Source: Massilia sp. PAMC28688
GTDB taxonomy: Bacteria > Pseudomonadota > Gammaproteobacteria > Burkholderiales > Burkholderiaceae_D
Direction of reading: 5' to 3'
NCBI RefSeq assembly: GCF_019443445.1
Contig: NZ_CP080378.1
Location: 1,240,001-1,304,000 of the forward strand
Length of the DNA stretch: 64,000 nt
In this document: piece by piece, positions 41,330-51,020 of the stretch
Layout: the number at the start of each line of letters is the position of its first letter
How positions within the stretch are numbered: position 1 is the first letter of the stretch
Notes under the pieces: model-generated
Database searches by the model: none
Seen by the model: the letters and a program-made list of their open reading frames with translations, nothing else
What the model was told of the DNA's origin: nothing
Made by a program: the position numbers and the translations under genes

Positions 41330-43183
41330 ATGTTGCCCGCAAGACTAGACCTTACCATCGTCCCGGGGCCGCGGCGAGCACGAATTCTGGCACACATTGC
41401 CACGGCCGTGTTCAGCTTGCTGGTCGGGGCCGCCGCGCTGGCCCAGGGGGTCAAGTACACGGTCGACATCGAGGCGCCACGCGCCATGCGCGAACTGCTC
41501 GACGAAAACCTGGACCTGGTGCGCTGGCGCGGCAACGCGCGCCTCGATATCGACCAGCTCCAGCGCCTGGTCAAGGCCGCGCCCGAGCAGGCCCGCACCC
41601 TCATTGCCACCGAAGGCTATTACAACCCGAAGATTTCAGCCGGCCTCGATACCAGCGGGGCCACACCGGTGGCGCGCATTATTGTCGACCCGGGCGTCCC
41701 GGTGACCGTGGGCGATGTCGAGATCGTGCTCGACGGTTTTCCGGTCAGCGGCGAAGATGCCGGATCTTACGACAAGTCCGAGCTGCGCGAGAGCTGGGAC
41801 CTGCCCGTGGGCGAACGCTTCCGCCAGGCCGACTGGGAGGCCGCCAAGCGCAACCTGGTGCGCAGGGCCATTGCCAGGCGCTACCCGCGCGCGCAGATCA
41901 CCGAGTCCACGGCCATCGTTGATCCCGAAGTCAACCGCGCGCTGCTGCGGGTAGTGCTCGACAGCGGCCCGGAAGTGCGCATTGGCCAGTTGCGCATCGA
42001 AGGGCTCCAGCGCTACTCGCCCTCCATCATCAACAATCTCAATCCGATCGAGCCGGGCGATGTGTACGATGAAGCGGCCATGCAGGCTTTCCAGGCCAGG
42101 CTGCAGGATACGGGCTACTTTTCCAGCGTCCAGGTCAGCACCGACAATACGCGCGCCCTCAACGAAGACATCGAATCGATGACCGAGGAGCAAAAGGCCA
42201 CGCCCACGCCGCCGCCCGAGCCGCTGGTGACCATGCCGCTGTTGGTGCGGGTGACGGAAAACAAGCAGAAGAACCTGTCGGTCGGTGTCGGTGTCTCCTC
42301 CAACACCGGTGCCCGTGCCCAGGTGGCCTACGACGACCTGTCCATCTATGGCCTGCGCATGAAGAGCAATATCCTGGCCGAGACCAAGCGCCAGAGTGCA
42401 CGCGCCGACTTCTTCTTCCCCACCAAGCCCAAGGGCTACAACGACAGTTTCGGCGCCGCTTTCGAGCGCAACGACATTGAAGGCGAAGTGCGGGCCGTGT
42501 CCACCGTAGCCGCGCGCCGGGCCTGGGGCGATCCCCTGCACGAACGCAGCATCTCGCTCGAGTACCTGTACGAGCAGCGCAAGGTGGGCGACGCAGAAGC
42601 GGTGCGCAGCCAGTCGCTGCCCTTTACCTACAACTTCACCAAGCGCGAGCTCGACGACCTGCTGCTGCCGACCAAGGGATACGCCCTCAATGCGCAGCTG
42701 GCCGCCGCTGTCCTGCCGCTGCTCACCGACGAACGCTTCATCCGCCTGAGCACGCGCTACATCAACTACCGGCCCATCGGCGCTTCCGGCACGCTGGTGC
42801 TGCGCGCCGAAGCCGGCGCACTCGGTTCGCGCTCCAAGGTGGGCGTGCCCGCCACCTTCCTGTTTCGGGCCGGCGGCGACCAGTCGGTGCGCGGCTACGG
42901 CTACCAGGAACTGGGCGTGCGCGAAGGCGACGCCATTGTCGGCGGGCGCTATCTGCTCACCGGCAGTGTCGAGTACCAGTACTGGTTCAAGCCGCCCTGG
43001 GGCATCGCCGTGTTCTACGATGCCGGCAACGCGGCTGACCGCATCAAGGACCTCAAGCCGGAATCGGGTTTTGGTGTGGGCGCGCGCTGGCGCAGCCCCG
43101 TGGGTCCCATCAATGTCGACATCGCCTATGGCCAGGCGGTCAAAAAGGCACGACTGCACTTCTCGCTTGGATTTACATTCTGA
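41330..43183 (+). CDS. tamA: translocation and assembly module outer-membrane protein TamA
   Basis: 617 residues of the Omp85 family. Signal region followed by POTRA-type repeats (about 45-270), then a 16-stranded beta-barrel to the terminal aromatic F-T-F. Conserved strand features include the FRAGGDQSVRGYGYQELG loop near the barrel lock and RWRSPVGPINVDIAYG before the last strand. With TamB it helps insert outer-membrane proteins and transport lipids. GGAG just ahead of ATG 41330. Its stop shares a base with the tamB start (TGATG), so the pair is coupled. Confidence 0.94.
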   Translation: MLPARLDLTIVPGPRRARILAHIATAVFSLLVGAAALAQGVKYTVDIEAPRAMRELLDENLDLVRWRGNARLDIDQLQRLVKAAPEQARTLIATEGYYNPKISAGLDTSGATPVARIIVDPGVPVTVGDVEIVLDGFPVSGEDAGSYDKSELRESWDLPVGERFRQADWEAAKRNLVRRAIARRYPRAQITESTAIVDPEVNRALLRVVLDSGPEVRIGQLRIEGLQRYSPSIINNLNPIEPGDVYDEAAMQAFQARLQDTGYFSSVQVSTDNTRALNEDIESMTEEQKATPTPPPEPLVTMPLLVRVTENKQKNLSVGVGVSSNTGARAQVAYDDLSIYGLRMKSNILAETKRQSARADFFFPTKPKGYNDSFGAAFERNDIEGEVRAVSTVAARRAWGDPLHERSISLEYLYEQRKVGDAEAVRSQSLPFTYNFTKRELDDLLLPTKGYALNAQLAAAVLPLLTDERFIRLSTRYINYRPIGASGTLVLRAEAGALGSRSKVGVPATFLFRAGGDQSVRGYGYQELGVREGDAIVGGRYLLTGSVEYQYWFKPPWGIAVFYDAGNAADRIKDLKPESGFGVGARWRSPVGPINVDIAYGQAVKKARLHFSLGFTF

Positions 43184-46100
43184 TGAACGACGCCACCACT
43201 GCTGATACCCCCGACCAGGCGCCGGAAGGCGCGCCGCACCAGCGCCGCTGGCCGCGCCGGCTCGCCATTGGCCTTGCCATCACCGGCGCCCTGGCCGCCG
43301 CCGGCTACTGGTACCTGGGACGCGAGTCGACCTTGCAGATGCTGGTGCAGCGCGTGGCCGATGCCAGCGGCGGCTCGGTGACCGTCACCGGCGTGAGCGG
43401 GTCGCTGTACGGCGCCATGCACATGGACAAGGTGGTCTTCAAGAGCCCCACGCAGCTGATCACGGCAGAAAACCTCGATATCGACTGGTCGCCCTTGCAG
43501 TACTTCAGCAAGGGCATTGCAGTGAACAAGCTGCATGTCATGAGCCTGCGCCTGGACACGCTCAAGGAGAGCGAAAAGGCGACCATGCCGGTGTCGCTCG
43601 AAGCGCCATTCAAGCTCGATTTGAACGACGCGCGCATCAACAAGGTCACCACGACCAACCAGGGCGCGTCCACCGTGATCGCGGACGTGCGCTTCAATCT
43701 CTCCGGCGGCAAGCAGAAATGGACGCTGGAAAACGGCAGTGCCATCACGCCGTGGGGCTACGCCAAGGCCGAAGGTTCCATCGGGGCGCAGCGCCCGTTC
43801 AAGCTCGATGCCAAGGCCAGCCTGACCCAGCTCGTGCCCAAGGGACAGGATGCAGCCCAGGTTAACATGCAGGTGACGGGCGACCTGGAAACGACCCAGG
43901 TGGTGGCGTCGGGCCGCTCCGGCCGCGCCACCGGCGACGCGCGCCTGACACTGTCGCCCTACAGCGACATTCCACTGCGCGCCATGGCCATCAATGGCCA
44001 GAACCTGGACCCGGGATTTTTCAACCCCAACCTGCCTACCGCCGACCTGACCGTCAACATCGCCGCGCGCGTCGATGACAAGCGCAACGTCAAGGGCAGC
44101 GTGAATATCGTCAACCAGGGGCCGGTGGGCACCATCGACAAGGATCTCCTGCCACTGCGCGCCATGCGCGGCGACTTGTCGGGCGACCTGTCGGCGCTCA
44201 AGATCGACGGCGCCGTGATCGACTTTGGCGAGGCGGGCAAATTCACGGGCGGCGGCAACATCGTCCCGACGCCGGACGACAAATCGCCGCCCACCGCCAG
44301 GTTCGCGCTGCATACCGACCGCCTCAACCTCAAGCAGCTGCACAGCCGCATGAAGGCCACTGCCATCGCCGGCGACCTCAGTCTGACCAGTGTCAACGAA
44401 ACCCAGACCTTCAGCGCCAAACTGGTGGAAGACGGCATGCGCCTGGTGGCAGAAGCGACCCTGGCCGACAACATCCTCAAAATTGCCAACGCCACCGTCA
44501 CTGCCGGCAGCAGCACTGTGTCCCTCGCCGGCAACGCCAGCCTGGCGGACCAGCGCGAATTCAAGGTCACGGCCAGCGCAGACAATTTCAACCCGGCCAA
44601 CTTTGGCGACTATCCCGCCGCCGACATCAACGCGGTGGTCAACGCCAATGGCTTCCTGGCGCCGGAATGGCGCCTGGCCGCCGACTTCGCGCTGCGCCCG
44701 AGCCGCCTGTTCGGCCAGGCCTTGTCCGGCAAGGGCAAGTTCAACGCCAATGCCCAGCATATCGACAATGTGCAGGCCACCCTGGCGCTGGGGAACAACA
44801 GCGCCGACATCCGCGGCGCCTTTGGCCTGCCCGGCGAGAAGCTGCTGTGGCGCGTGGAAGGCCGCCAGCTCGGCGCCCTGCGCGACAATATGTACGGCAC
44901 CCTGGTGGCCAAGGGGGCCGTCACCGGCACCATGGCCATGCCGCGCACCTCGTTTGAAGTCGATGCCAGTGGCCTGGGCTGGGCGCCCCTGGCCAAAGCG
45001 GCCAGCGCCGGCACCCTGCGCGCCAGCGGCGACGCCTGGCTGACCGCGCCGGCCAAGGATGGCAGCCGCAGCGTGGAGGTGAAGGCCACGGGCGCTGCCA
45101 ACCGCTTCAACCCGGCCGCCTTTGGCGCCTTCCTGCCCGGCAGTATCAACGCCACCTTCAGCGGCGCCGGTACGCTGGCCAAGGACTGGCGCGGCAACCT
45201 CAATGTGGCGCTGCAGCCGTCCACGCTGGGCACCGCGCCCCTGGACGGTCACGCCAGGCTCACCGCCAACAGCCGCCACGTGACCAATGCCGATATCGAC
45301 CTGCGGCTGGGCGTGAACAGCGCCGTTGCCAAGGGCAGTTTCGGCGCCCCGGGCGACGCGCTCACCTTCCGCATCGACGCGCCGCAGCTTTCTGCCCTGG
45401 GGCCCGGCTTCGGCGGCGCCATGCGCGGCGCGGGCACGCTGTCGGGCAGCATGGATGCGCCGTCCGTCAATGCCACCCTCGACGGCCAGAACCTGAAATT
45501 CTTCGGCCAGCACAGCATCGGTTCGATCAAGGCCAGCGCCAACGTGGGCTCCGGCCGTGGCGCGGCCGATCCCCTGGTAACTGATATCGTCATCACCGAC
45601 TACGCCATGGGCGAGCGCCGCATCGACGCGGCGCGCCTGCAAAGCAGCGGCACCCGCGGCGCCCACACCATCAGCTTCTCGGGTCGCAACGCTGCCGGCG
45701 AAGCCAGTGGTGAAGTGCGCGGCGGCTTGAACGGCAATGTCTGGAAGGGCACTATCGCCGCGCTCCAGAACAAGGGGCGCTATGCCTTTACCCTGCGCTC
45801 ACCGGTGCCGGTGCGCATTGCCGGCGCGCCGGGGTCCGGCCTCATGGGCCTGATGTCGCCCGCCTCCCTTTCGGTGGGCAATGCCGTCATCGCCCTGCCG
45901 GCCGGATCGATCAATCTTGCATCGCTCGAAAAATCGGCAGGCCGCTGGACCAGCAAGGGCTCAGCCTCCGGCGTGCCGCTCAATTATCTGGCCCAGTTTT
46001 CGCCGGCCATGCGCGAGAATCTGACCGGCGACCTGACCATCGGGGCCGACTGGGCATTCGACATGCGCGCCCCGGTGGCCAAGGGCGCGGCGCCGGCCCT

Positions 46101-47610
46101 GAGCGGATCGTTCCACGTGTTCCGCGAAAAGGGTGACCTCATCGTCGGCAACGAAGTACCGGTGGTGCTTGACCTGCGCACGCTCGATCTGCGCGCCGAC
46201 GTCGTCGGTGGCGCGCTGCGCACCCAGTTGCGCTTTGACGGGGCCAAGGCTGGCCAGGCCACGGTTGACGCCACCACCACCCTGGTGCGGGGCCGCCTCA
46301 ACAACGCCAGCCCGATGCGCATGACGGTCAATGCCGACATGACCTCGGTGGCATGGATGGCGCCTCTTGCGGGCCAGCCGGGACTGGAGCTTGGCGGCAG
46401 CCTGAAAATGGCCCTGACCGGCGGCGGCACCATTGGCAATCCGACCTTGAATGGCACCATCAATGGCGACAACCTGGCGGTACGCTGGGCCGAACAGGGC
46501 GTCAAGCTGCGCAACGGCCAGCTGCGCGCCCAGCTGGCGGGCGACCAGCTGCTGCTGCAGCGGCTCGCGTTCGACGGTGTGCAGGGCACCGCGACGGCCG
46601 ACGGCAATGTGCGTTTCTCCGGTGGCGAAGCGACCATGCAGCTCAAGCTGGTGGCCGACAAGCTGGAAATCCTGTCGCGCCCTGACCGCACCCTGGTCAT
46701 CACCGGCCAGAGCACGCTGCTGCGAAACGCGCAGCGCTTTTCGCTGGAAGGCAAGTTCCGCGCCGACCGCGCGCTGATCGAACTGGCGCCACAGGACCGC
46801 CCGACCCTGTCAGACGACGTGATTGTCCTCGGCCGCACGGCCAAGGCCACCAAGGTGGACCAGACCCCGGCCATCGAGACCATGCCCCTGGCACTGGACA
46901 TGCAGCTTGACCTGGGCGACTACTTCCGCCTGCGCGGCATGGGCATCAACGCCGAGCTGACGGGCCAGGTCCACCTGCGCGGCACGGCGGAGGCGCCACG
47001 CGCCAACGGCACCATCCGCGTGGTCAGCGGCACCTACAAGGCGTACGGCCAGAACCTGACCATCGAACGCGGCGTGCTGACCTTCAGCGGCCGGGTCGAC
47101 AACCCGGCCCTGAACATCCTGGCCGTGCGCCGCCGTCCCGACAGCGAGCCGCTGTCCGAGACCAATGTGCAGGCCGGCGTGGAAGTGCACGGCACGGCCC
47201 TGTCGCCGGTGGCCAAGCTGGTCTCCACGCCAAATGTCTCGGACAGCGAAAAACTGTCATGGCTGGTGCTGGGCCATGGCATGGAAGGCATTTCGGGCAA
47301 TGAGAAAAGCGTGCTGACCGCAGCGGCGGGCGCGCTGCTGGGCGGGAAAGGCGGCGGCTTCCAGTCGCGCCTGGCCAATTCGCTCGGGGTCGATGAACTT
47401 GGACTGTCATCGGCAGATGGCCTGGAAAGTACCGTGGTCACGGTCGGCAAGCGCCTGTCCTCGCGCGCCTACCTGAGCTTTGAACAAGGCGCGACCTCGG
47501 CATCGAGCCTGGTCAAGCTGCGCTACAAGCTCACGCCCAAGATTACATTGCAGTTCCAGACCGGCACCAATACCGCGCTCGACATTCTGTACACCTGGGC
47601 CTACGACTAG
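43183..47610 (+). CDS. tamB: translocation and assembly module inner-membrane component TamB
   Basis: 1475 residues, long as expected for TamB/DUF490. A cytoplasmic start with acidic residues and prolines, one membrane helix (LAIGLAITGALAAAGYWYLG, about 27-46), then a huge periplasmic beta-taco fold of alternating strands with many repeats, and the conserved C-terminal part (GTIRVVSGTYKAYGQNLTIE, LVLGHGMEGISG, FEQGATSASSLVKLRYKLTP, DILYTWAYD). It spans the periplasm to meet TamA. No frameshift in 4.4 kb. Co-transcribed with tamA. Confidence 0.95.
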   Translation: MNDATTADTPDQAPEGAPHQRRWPRRLAIGLAITGALAAAGYWYLGRESTLQMLVQRVADASGGSVTVTGVSGSLYGAMHMDKVVFKSPTQLITAENLDIDWSPLQYFSKGIAVNKLHVMSLRLDTLKESEKATMPVSLEAPFKLDLNDARINKVTTTNQGASTVIADVRFNLSGGKQKWTLENGSAITPWGYAKAEGSIGAQRPFKLDAKASLTQLVPKGQDAAQVNMQVTGDLETTQVVASGRSGRATGDARLTLSPYSDIPLRAMAINGQNLDPGFFNPNLPTADLTVNIAARVDDKRNVKGSVNIVNQGPVGTIDKDLLPLRAMRGDLSGDLSALKIDGAVIDFGEAGKFTGGGNIVPTPDDKSPPTARFALHTDRLNLKQLHSRMKATAIAGDLSLTSVNETQTFSAKLVEDGMRLVAEATLADNILKIANATVTAGSSTVSLAGNASLADQREFKVTASADNFNPANFGDYPAADINAVVNANGFLAPEWRLAADFALRPSRLFGQALSGKGKFNANAQHIDNVQATLALGNNSADIRGAFGLPGEKLLWRVEGRQLGALRDNMYGTLVAKGAVTGTMAMPRTSFEVDASGLGWAPLAKAASAGTLRASGDAWLTAPAKDGSRSVEVKATGAANRFNPAAFGAFLPGSINATFSGAGTLAKDWRGNLNVALQPSTLGTAPLDGHARLTANSRHVTNADIDLRLGVNSAVAKGSFGAPGDALTFRIDAPQLSALGPGFGGAMRGAGTLSGSMDAPSVNATLDGQNLKFFGQHSIGSIKASANVGSGRGAADPLVTDIVITDYAMGERRIDAARLQSSGTRGAHTISFSGRNAAGEASGEVRGGLNGNVWKGTIAALQNKGRYAFTLRSPVPVRIAGAPGSGLMGLMSPASLSVGNAVIALPAGSINLASLEKSAGRWTSKGSASGVPLNYLAQFSPAMRENLTGDLTIGADWAFDMRAPVAKGAAPALSGSFHVFREKGDLIVGNEVPVVLDLRTLDLRADVVGGALRTQLRFDGAKAGQATVDATTTLVRGRLNNASPMRMTVNADMTSVAWMAPLAGQPGLELGGSLKMALTGGGTIGNPTLNGTINGDNLAVRWAEQGVKLRNGQLRAQLAGDQLLLQRLAFDGVQGTATADGNVRFSGGEATMQLKLVADKLEILSRPDRTLVITGQSTLLRNAQRFSLEGKFRADRALIELAPQDRPTLSDDVIVLGRTAKATKVDQTPAIETMPLALDMQLDLGDYFRLRGMGINAELTGQVHLRGTAEAPRANGTIRVVSGTYKAYGQNLTIERGVLTFSGRVDNPALNILAVRRRPDSEPLSETNVQAGVEVHGTALSPVAKLVSTPNVSDSEKLSWLVLGHGMEGISGNEKSVLTAAAGALLGGKGGGFQSRLANSLGVDELGLSSADGLESTVVTVGKRLSSRAYLSFEQGATSASSLVKLRYKLTPKITLQFQTGTNTALDILYTWAYD

Positions 47611-47645
47611 CGGCGCAGGCTGGTCGCTGCAGCCCAGGCGCCGCA

Positions 47646-47807
47646 TCAGTGCAGGTAGGGCTTGTGGTCCGGTACCGGCTCGTCATCGTTGGGAAGCTGG
47701 ACCGGCGGATGGTGCGGATGGGGATTGTCGAACGGCTCGGGCTGCGGATTGTCTTCGACTGGCACCGGATCAGGCGCGCGGTGCAGGTGGTAAGGAACGG
47801 GATTCAT
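47646..47807 (-). CDS. small Pro/His/Asp-rich protein
   Basis: 53 residues, read directly on the minus strand from ATG 47807, with AGGAG 11 bases ahead. The sequence is dominated by proline, aspartate and histidine (NPVPYHLHRAPDPVPVED, DNPHPHHPPVQLPNDDE) and ends YLH. Being rich in prolines it is probably unfolded; the histidines could bind metal. It lies between tamB and the S9 peptidase, convergent with tamB. No known family. Confidence 0.45.
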   Translation of the reverse strand: MNPVPYHLHRAPDPVPVEDNPQPEPFDNPHPHHPPVQLPNDDEPVPDHKPYLH

Positions 47808-47902
47808 GGTCTGTGCACTCCTGTTTAAGAAGTGACGACATTACCATGAGTGACGTTCCGGGTTCGCCCGGTACAGGGCGAACCGGCTCGGTGACTGCAG
47901 GG

Positions 47903-50350
47903 TTACGGCCTGGCGTTCTTGACGTACTTGTCGAGCCAGGCGTTGGTTTCGTACAGCATGTGCATGATCGATTCGCGCGCCCGGTAGCCGTGGCTTTCAT
48001 TGGGCAGCATCACCAGGCGCGCAGTCCCGCCCAGGCCTTTCACGGCCTGGAACATGCGCTCGCTCTGCATCGGGAAGGTACCGGAATTATTGTCCTGTTC
48101 GCCGTGGATCAGCAGCAGCGCATCCTTGATCTTGTCGGCGCTGTTAAAGGGCGACATGGTCTGGTACACATTGGGCGCCTTCCAGTACTGGCGGTCTTCG
48201 GACTGGAATCCGAACGGCGTCAGGGTGCGGTTGTAGGCGCCGCTGCGCGCCACGCCGGCCTTGAACAGGCGCGAATGCGCCAGCAGGTTGCCGGTCATGA
48301 AGGCGCCGTACGAGTGGCCACCCACGGCAATGCGGTCGCGGTCCGCCACGCCGCGGCGCACCACTTCATCGACCGCCGCCTGGGCACTGGAGACGAGCTG
48401 CGGCAGGTAGGTGTCGTTCGGCTCCGCGTCCCCTGCACCCACGATCGGCATCGACAGGTTGTCCAGCACTGCGTAGCCCATCGCCAGCATCGGCGCCGGT
48501 CCCTGGAAACTGATCGCATTGAAGCGGTAGGGCGAACCGGTGGTCTGGCTGGCCGCGCTGGCGCTCTTGAATTCCTGCGGGTAGGCCCACATCAGCATTG
48601 GCAGCGGACCGTCGCGCTGTGGCTCGTAGTTCGGTGGCAGCAGCAGCGTGGCGGTCAGCTCCACGCCGTCGGCGCGCTTGTAGCGGATCTGCTCCTTCTT
48701 CACATCCTTGAGCTGCGGGGTCGGATGGGGGAAGCTGGTGAGCGTCATGAGCTGCGCATCAGCCGCTTTCGCCAGGTCGCGTACGTAGTAGTTGGGGCGT
48801 TCGGTCGGTGACTCGCGCGTGGTCAGCACGCGCGTGCCGTCATCGGACAGCAGCGCGACCAGGTTTTCGTAGTATGGCGCGCTGCTCTGGAACAGGCGCT
48901 CCTTCTTTTTCGTGACCAGGCTATAGCGGTCCAGGAACGGACGGTCGCCTTCCGGCGACGCGCCGGCGCCGCGCAGCAGCACGGTCTGGTCAGGGCCGAG
49001 CACCAGGCGCGGGTTGCCGGCAGCATCGGGCCTGGTGGCGGGCAGGCCCGGGTTGTTGTAGCGGTCTTCCGACGAATAGGCAAACACCTGTTCCGGCGCG
49101 CTGCCCGGCTTGTCCGGCGCTACGCGCCACATCTTCGTGGCGCGCGTCTTGTACCAGCCTTCGGTGATCAGGGCCGTGTCGCCGGTTCCCCACGTGGCGC
49201 GCTGATAACGCGTACCGAGCCTGGCCAGCGTGTCCGGCTTGCCGGCAAACGGCGCCGCGTGCATGAACACGGTGTCGCGCACGTCGGCCTTGGCCGCCGG
49301 GTCGCCGCCATCCTGTGCCTCGGCCCAAACCAGGGTGGCCGGCGCGTCGCTGCGCCAGCTCACGGATCGCACGCCGGTGGGCACGGCGTCGTTACCGGGC
49401 GGCAGACCTTCGACCAGCGGATTGTCCGCCAGCTTGTGCACTACCTTGCCGCTCAGGTCACGCACTTCAAACCGGTGCGGGAAATCCCAGGCCGGGACAA
49501 TGTAGGAGAAGGGCCGCTGCATGGCGCGCGTCAGCACCAGTTTGCCGCCGGGAGCGACATCCATGTCCATGAACATGTCCGGCGTGCCCACGTTGCGCAC
49601 CTTGCCGGCCAGGTCCACCAGCGCCAGCTGGGTAGTGGCGTAATGCTCGAACAGCTTGGCGTCCGACTCGTTGCGCAGCAAGTCCTGGTAGGTGCGCAGC
49701 TGGCGCGTGCCGCTGCCCTTGCCGGTCTCCTGGATGCTTGGTCCTGTCGGCACCCCTGTGGCCGGCGGCGCCTTGCCCAGCGATGCAGGCTTCATCTGCA
49801 CCAGCAGCGATTTGGAATCCGGCATCCAGCGAAAGCCTTCACCATTTAAGTACGACATCGGCTGCGTGGTCAGGCGTTTCGCGCTGCGCGCCGCTACGTC
49901 CACCAGCCACAGCTCCACTTTCGAAGCGCCTTCCTTGTCCGCCAGGGCGACGTGGGTAAACGCGATATGGCGCTGGTCGGGCGACCAGATGGCGTCGGCC
50001 AGGCGCAGGCCGGCGGGCAGGCCCTTGACGTCGGTCTGCTTTGCAGTCGCGATATCGAGCATCTTGATGTTGGAGCCGAACACGAAACGGCTGGGCGAAT
50101 ACGTGCGCGGGTTGATGCGCATTCCGGCCAGCTTCAGTTCCGGCTGCGCCACTTCGGCAATGCTCGGCAGGGCCGGGAGCTCGATCATGACCGCCAGGTC
50201 GCGCCGCGGCGACACCGACAGCGTCGGCGCGCGCGGCGCATCGACAATCGCCTGCAAGGCCGGCGGCGGCATCTGGTACTGGGCCTGGGCATGGGGGAAG
50301 GCAGCAAACAGAGACAGGGCAAGCGGGAGCAGCGAAAGGCGTGTGCGCAT
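47903..50350 (-). CDS. S9 family (prolyl-oligopeptidase-type) exported peptidase
   Basis: 815 residues from ATG 50350, with signal peptide LSLLPLALSLFAAFPHAQA. N-terminal two-thirds is a beta-propeller-like domain (repeated strands, SWRSDAPATLVWAEAQDGG), C-terminal third an alpha/beta hydrolase. The catalytic serine is in GGHSYGAFMTG, the aspartate in LLIHGEQDNN, and the histidine in ESHGYRARE. The family cleaves peptides after proline or glutamate; this branch is annotated as glutamyl endopeptidase-like. Periplasmic. Monocistronic. Confidence 0.92.
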   Translation of the reverse strand: MRTRLSLLPLALSLFAAFPHAQAQYQMPPPALQAIVDAPRAPTLSVSPRRDLAVMIELPALPSIAEVAQPELKLAGMRINPRTYSPSRFVFGSNIKMLDIATAKQTDVKGLPAGLRLADAIWSPDQRHIAFTHVALADKEGASKVELWLVDVAARSAKRLTTQPMSYLNGEGFRWMPDSKSLLVQMKPASLGKAPPATGVPTGPSIQETGKGSGTRQLRTYQDLLRNESDAKLFEHYATTQLALVDLAGKVRNVGTPDMFMDMDVAPGGKLVLTRAMQRPFSYIVPAWDFPHRFEVRDLSGKVVHKLADNPLVEGLPPGNDAVPTGVRSVSWRSDAPATLVWAEAQDGGDPAAKADVRDTVFMHAAPFAGKPDTLARLGTRYQRATWGTGDTALITEGWYKTRATKMWRVAPDKPGSAPEQVFAYSSEDRYNNPGLPATRPDAAGNPRLVLGPDQTVLLRGAGASPEGDRPFLDRYSLVTKKKERLFQSSAPYYENLVALLSDDGTRVLTTRESPTERPNYYVRDLAKAADAQLMTLTSFPHPTPQLKDVKKEQIRYKRADGVELTATLLLPPNYEPQRDGPLPMLMWAYPQEFKSASAASQTTGSPYRFNAISFQGPAPMLAMGYAVLDNLSMPIVGAGDAEPNDTYLPQLVSSAQAAVDEVVRRGVADRDRIAVGGHSYGAFMTGNLLAHSRLFKAGVARSGAYNRTLTPFGFQSEDRQYWKAPNVYQTMSPFNSADKIKDALLLIHGEQDNNSGTFPMQSERMFQAVKGLGGTARLVMLPNESHGYRARESIMHMLYETNAWLDKYVKNARP

Positions 50351-50477
50351 GAAGGGTTCTCGGAAGGATTGAATGCATGCATCTTGGGCACTCTCCCCTG
50401 CGCTGTCAATCACGGCGCAAGACGTATGTATGGCGCTTTACGCTAGAATGTGGCATCCCCACCACGCCACTGGAAAC

Positions 50478-50990
50478 ATGGATATCTCGACGATTGCCTT
50501 GCTGGTATTGACACCCGTGCTGGTATGGCGCATCTACTCGCGCTTGAAGGGCAGCATGGGCCGCCAGCGCTCGATCATGCAGCGCCATTACACGGGCGCG
50601 CTAGTATTCATCGCCATGGCGCTGCTGCCTGCATCCCAGTTCGTGGGCGAGCCTGCCATGCTGGGATGGCTGGCCGTGGGCGTGGCCATGGGCATCGGCT
50701 ATGGCGTCTGGGGGCTCAAGCTGACGCGCTTTGAAACCCTGCCGGACGGGTATTTCTTCACGCCCAACCTGCGCCTTGGCATGGTGATCGCCATGCTGTT
50801 CGTGGCCTGCCTGCTGTATATCGGCTTTGAGATCTACGCCAACCAGGGCAGCGGCCTGCCGACTCCGCGCGCGACGGACTATCCCTTCTTTCTGCCTTGC
50901 CTGGGCCTCGTGGCCGGCTACTTCGGCACCTATTCCGTGGGCCTGCTGCGCTGGCGGCGCAAGCTGCGCATGGCGCTCGACGCCGATTGA
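50478..50990 (+). CDS. integral membrane protein, CcdC/DUF1453-like
   Basis: 170 residues from ATG 50478. Five or so membrane helices: MDISTIALLVLTPVLVWRIY, HYTGALVFIAMALLPA, LGWLAVGVAMGIGYGVWGL, LGMVIAMLFVACLLYIGF and a last PFFLPCLGLVAGYFGTYSVG. The N-terminal WRIYSRLKGSMGRQR recalls the DUF1453 family. No known activity. A shared terminator separates its 3' end from the convergent condensin operon. Confidence 0.65.
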   Translation: MDISTIALLVLTPVLVWRIYSRLKGSMGRQRSIMQRHYTGALVFIAMALLPASQFVGEPAMLGWLAVGVAMGIGYGVWGLKLTRFETLPDGYFFTPNLRLGMVIAMLFVACLLYIGFEIYANQGSGLPTPRATDYPFFLPCLGLVAGYFGTYSVGLLRWRRKLRMALDAD

Positions 50991-51020
50991 AAAAAGGGAG
51001 GCCACGGCCTCCCTTTTTTT
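50990..51020. terminator. bidirectional terminator
   Basis: GGGAGGCC/GGCCTCCC stem with A-run before and T-run after, between two convergent genes. The minus-strand SMC gene stop (51019-51021) lies at its edge. Confidence 0.88.

Noticed and set aside
43126..45666. 846-codon minus-strand frame opposite tamB
   Set aside because: Antisense shadow; histidine/glutamine/valine-rich with no motif, while the plus strand is clearly TamB.
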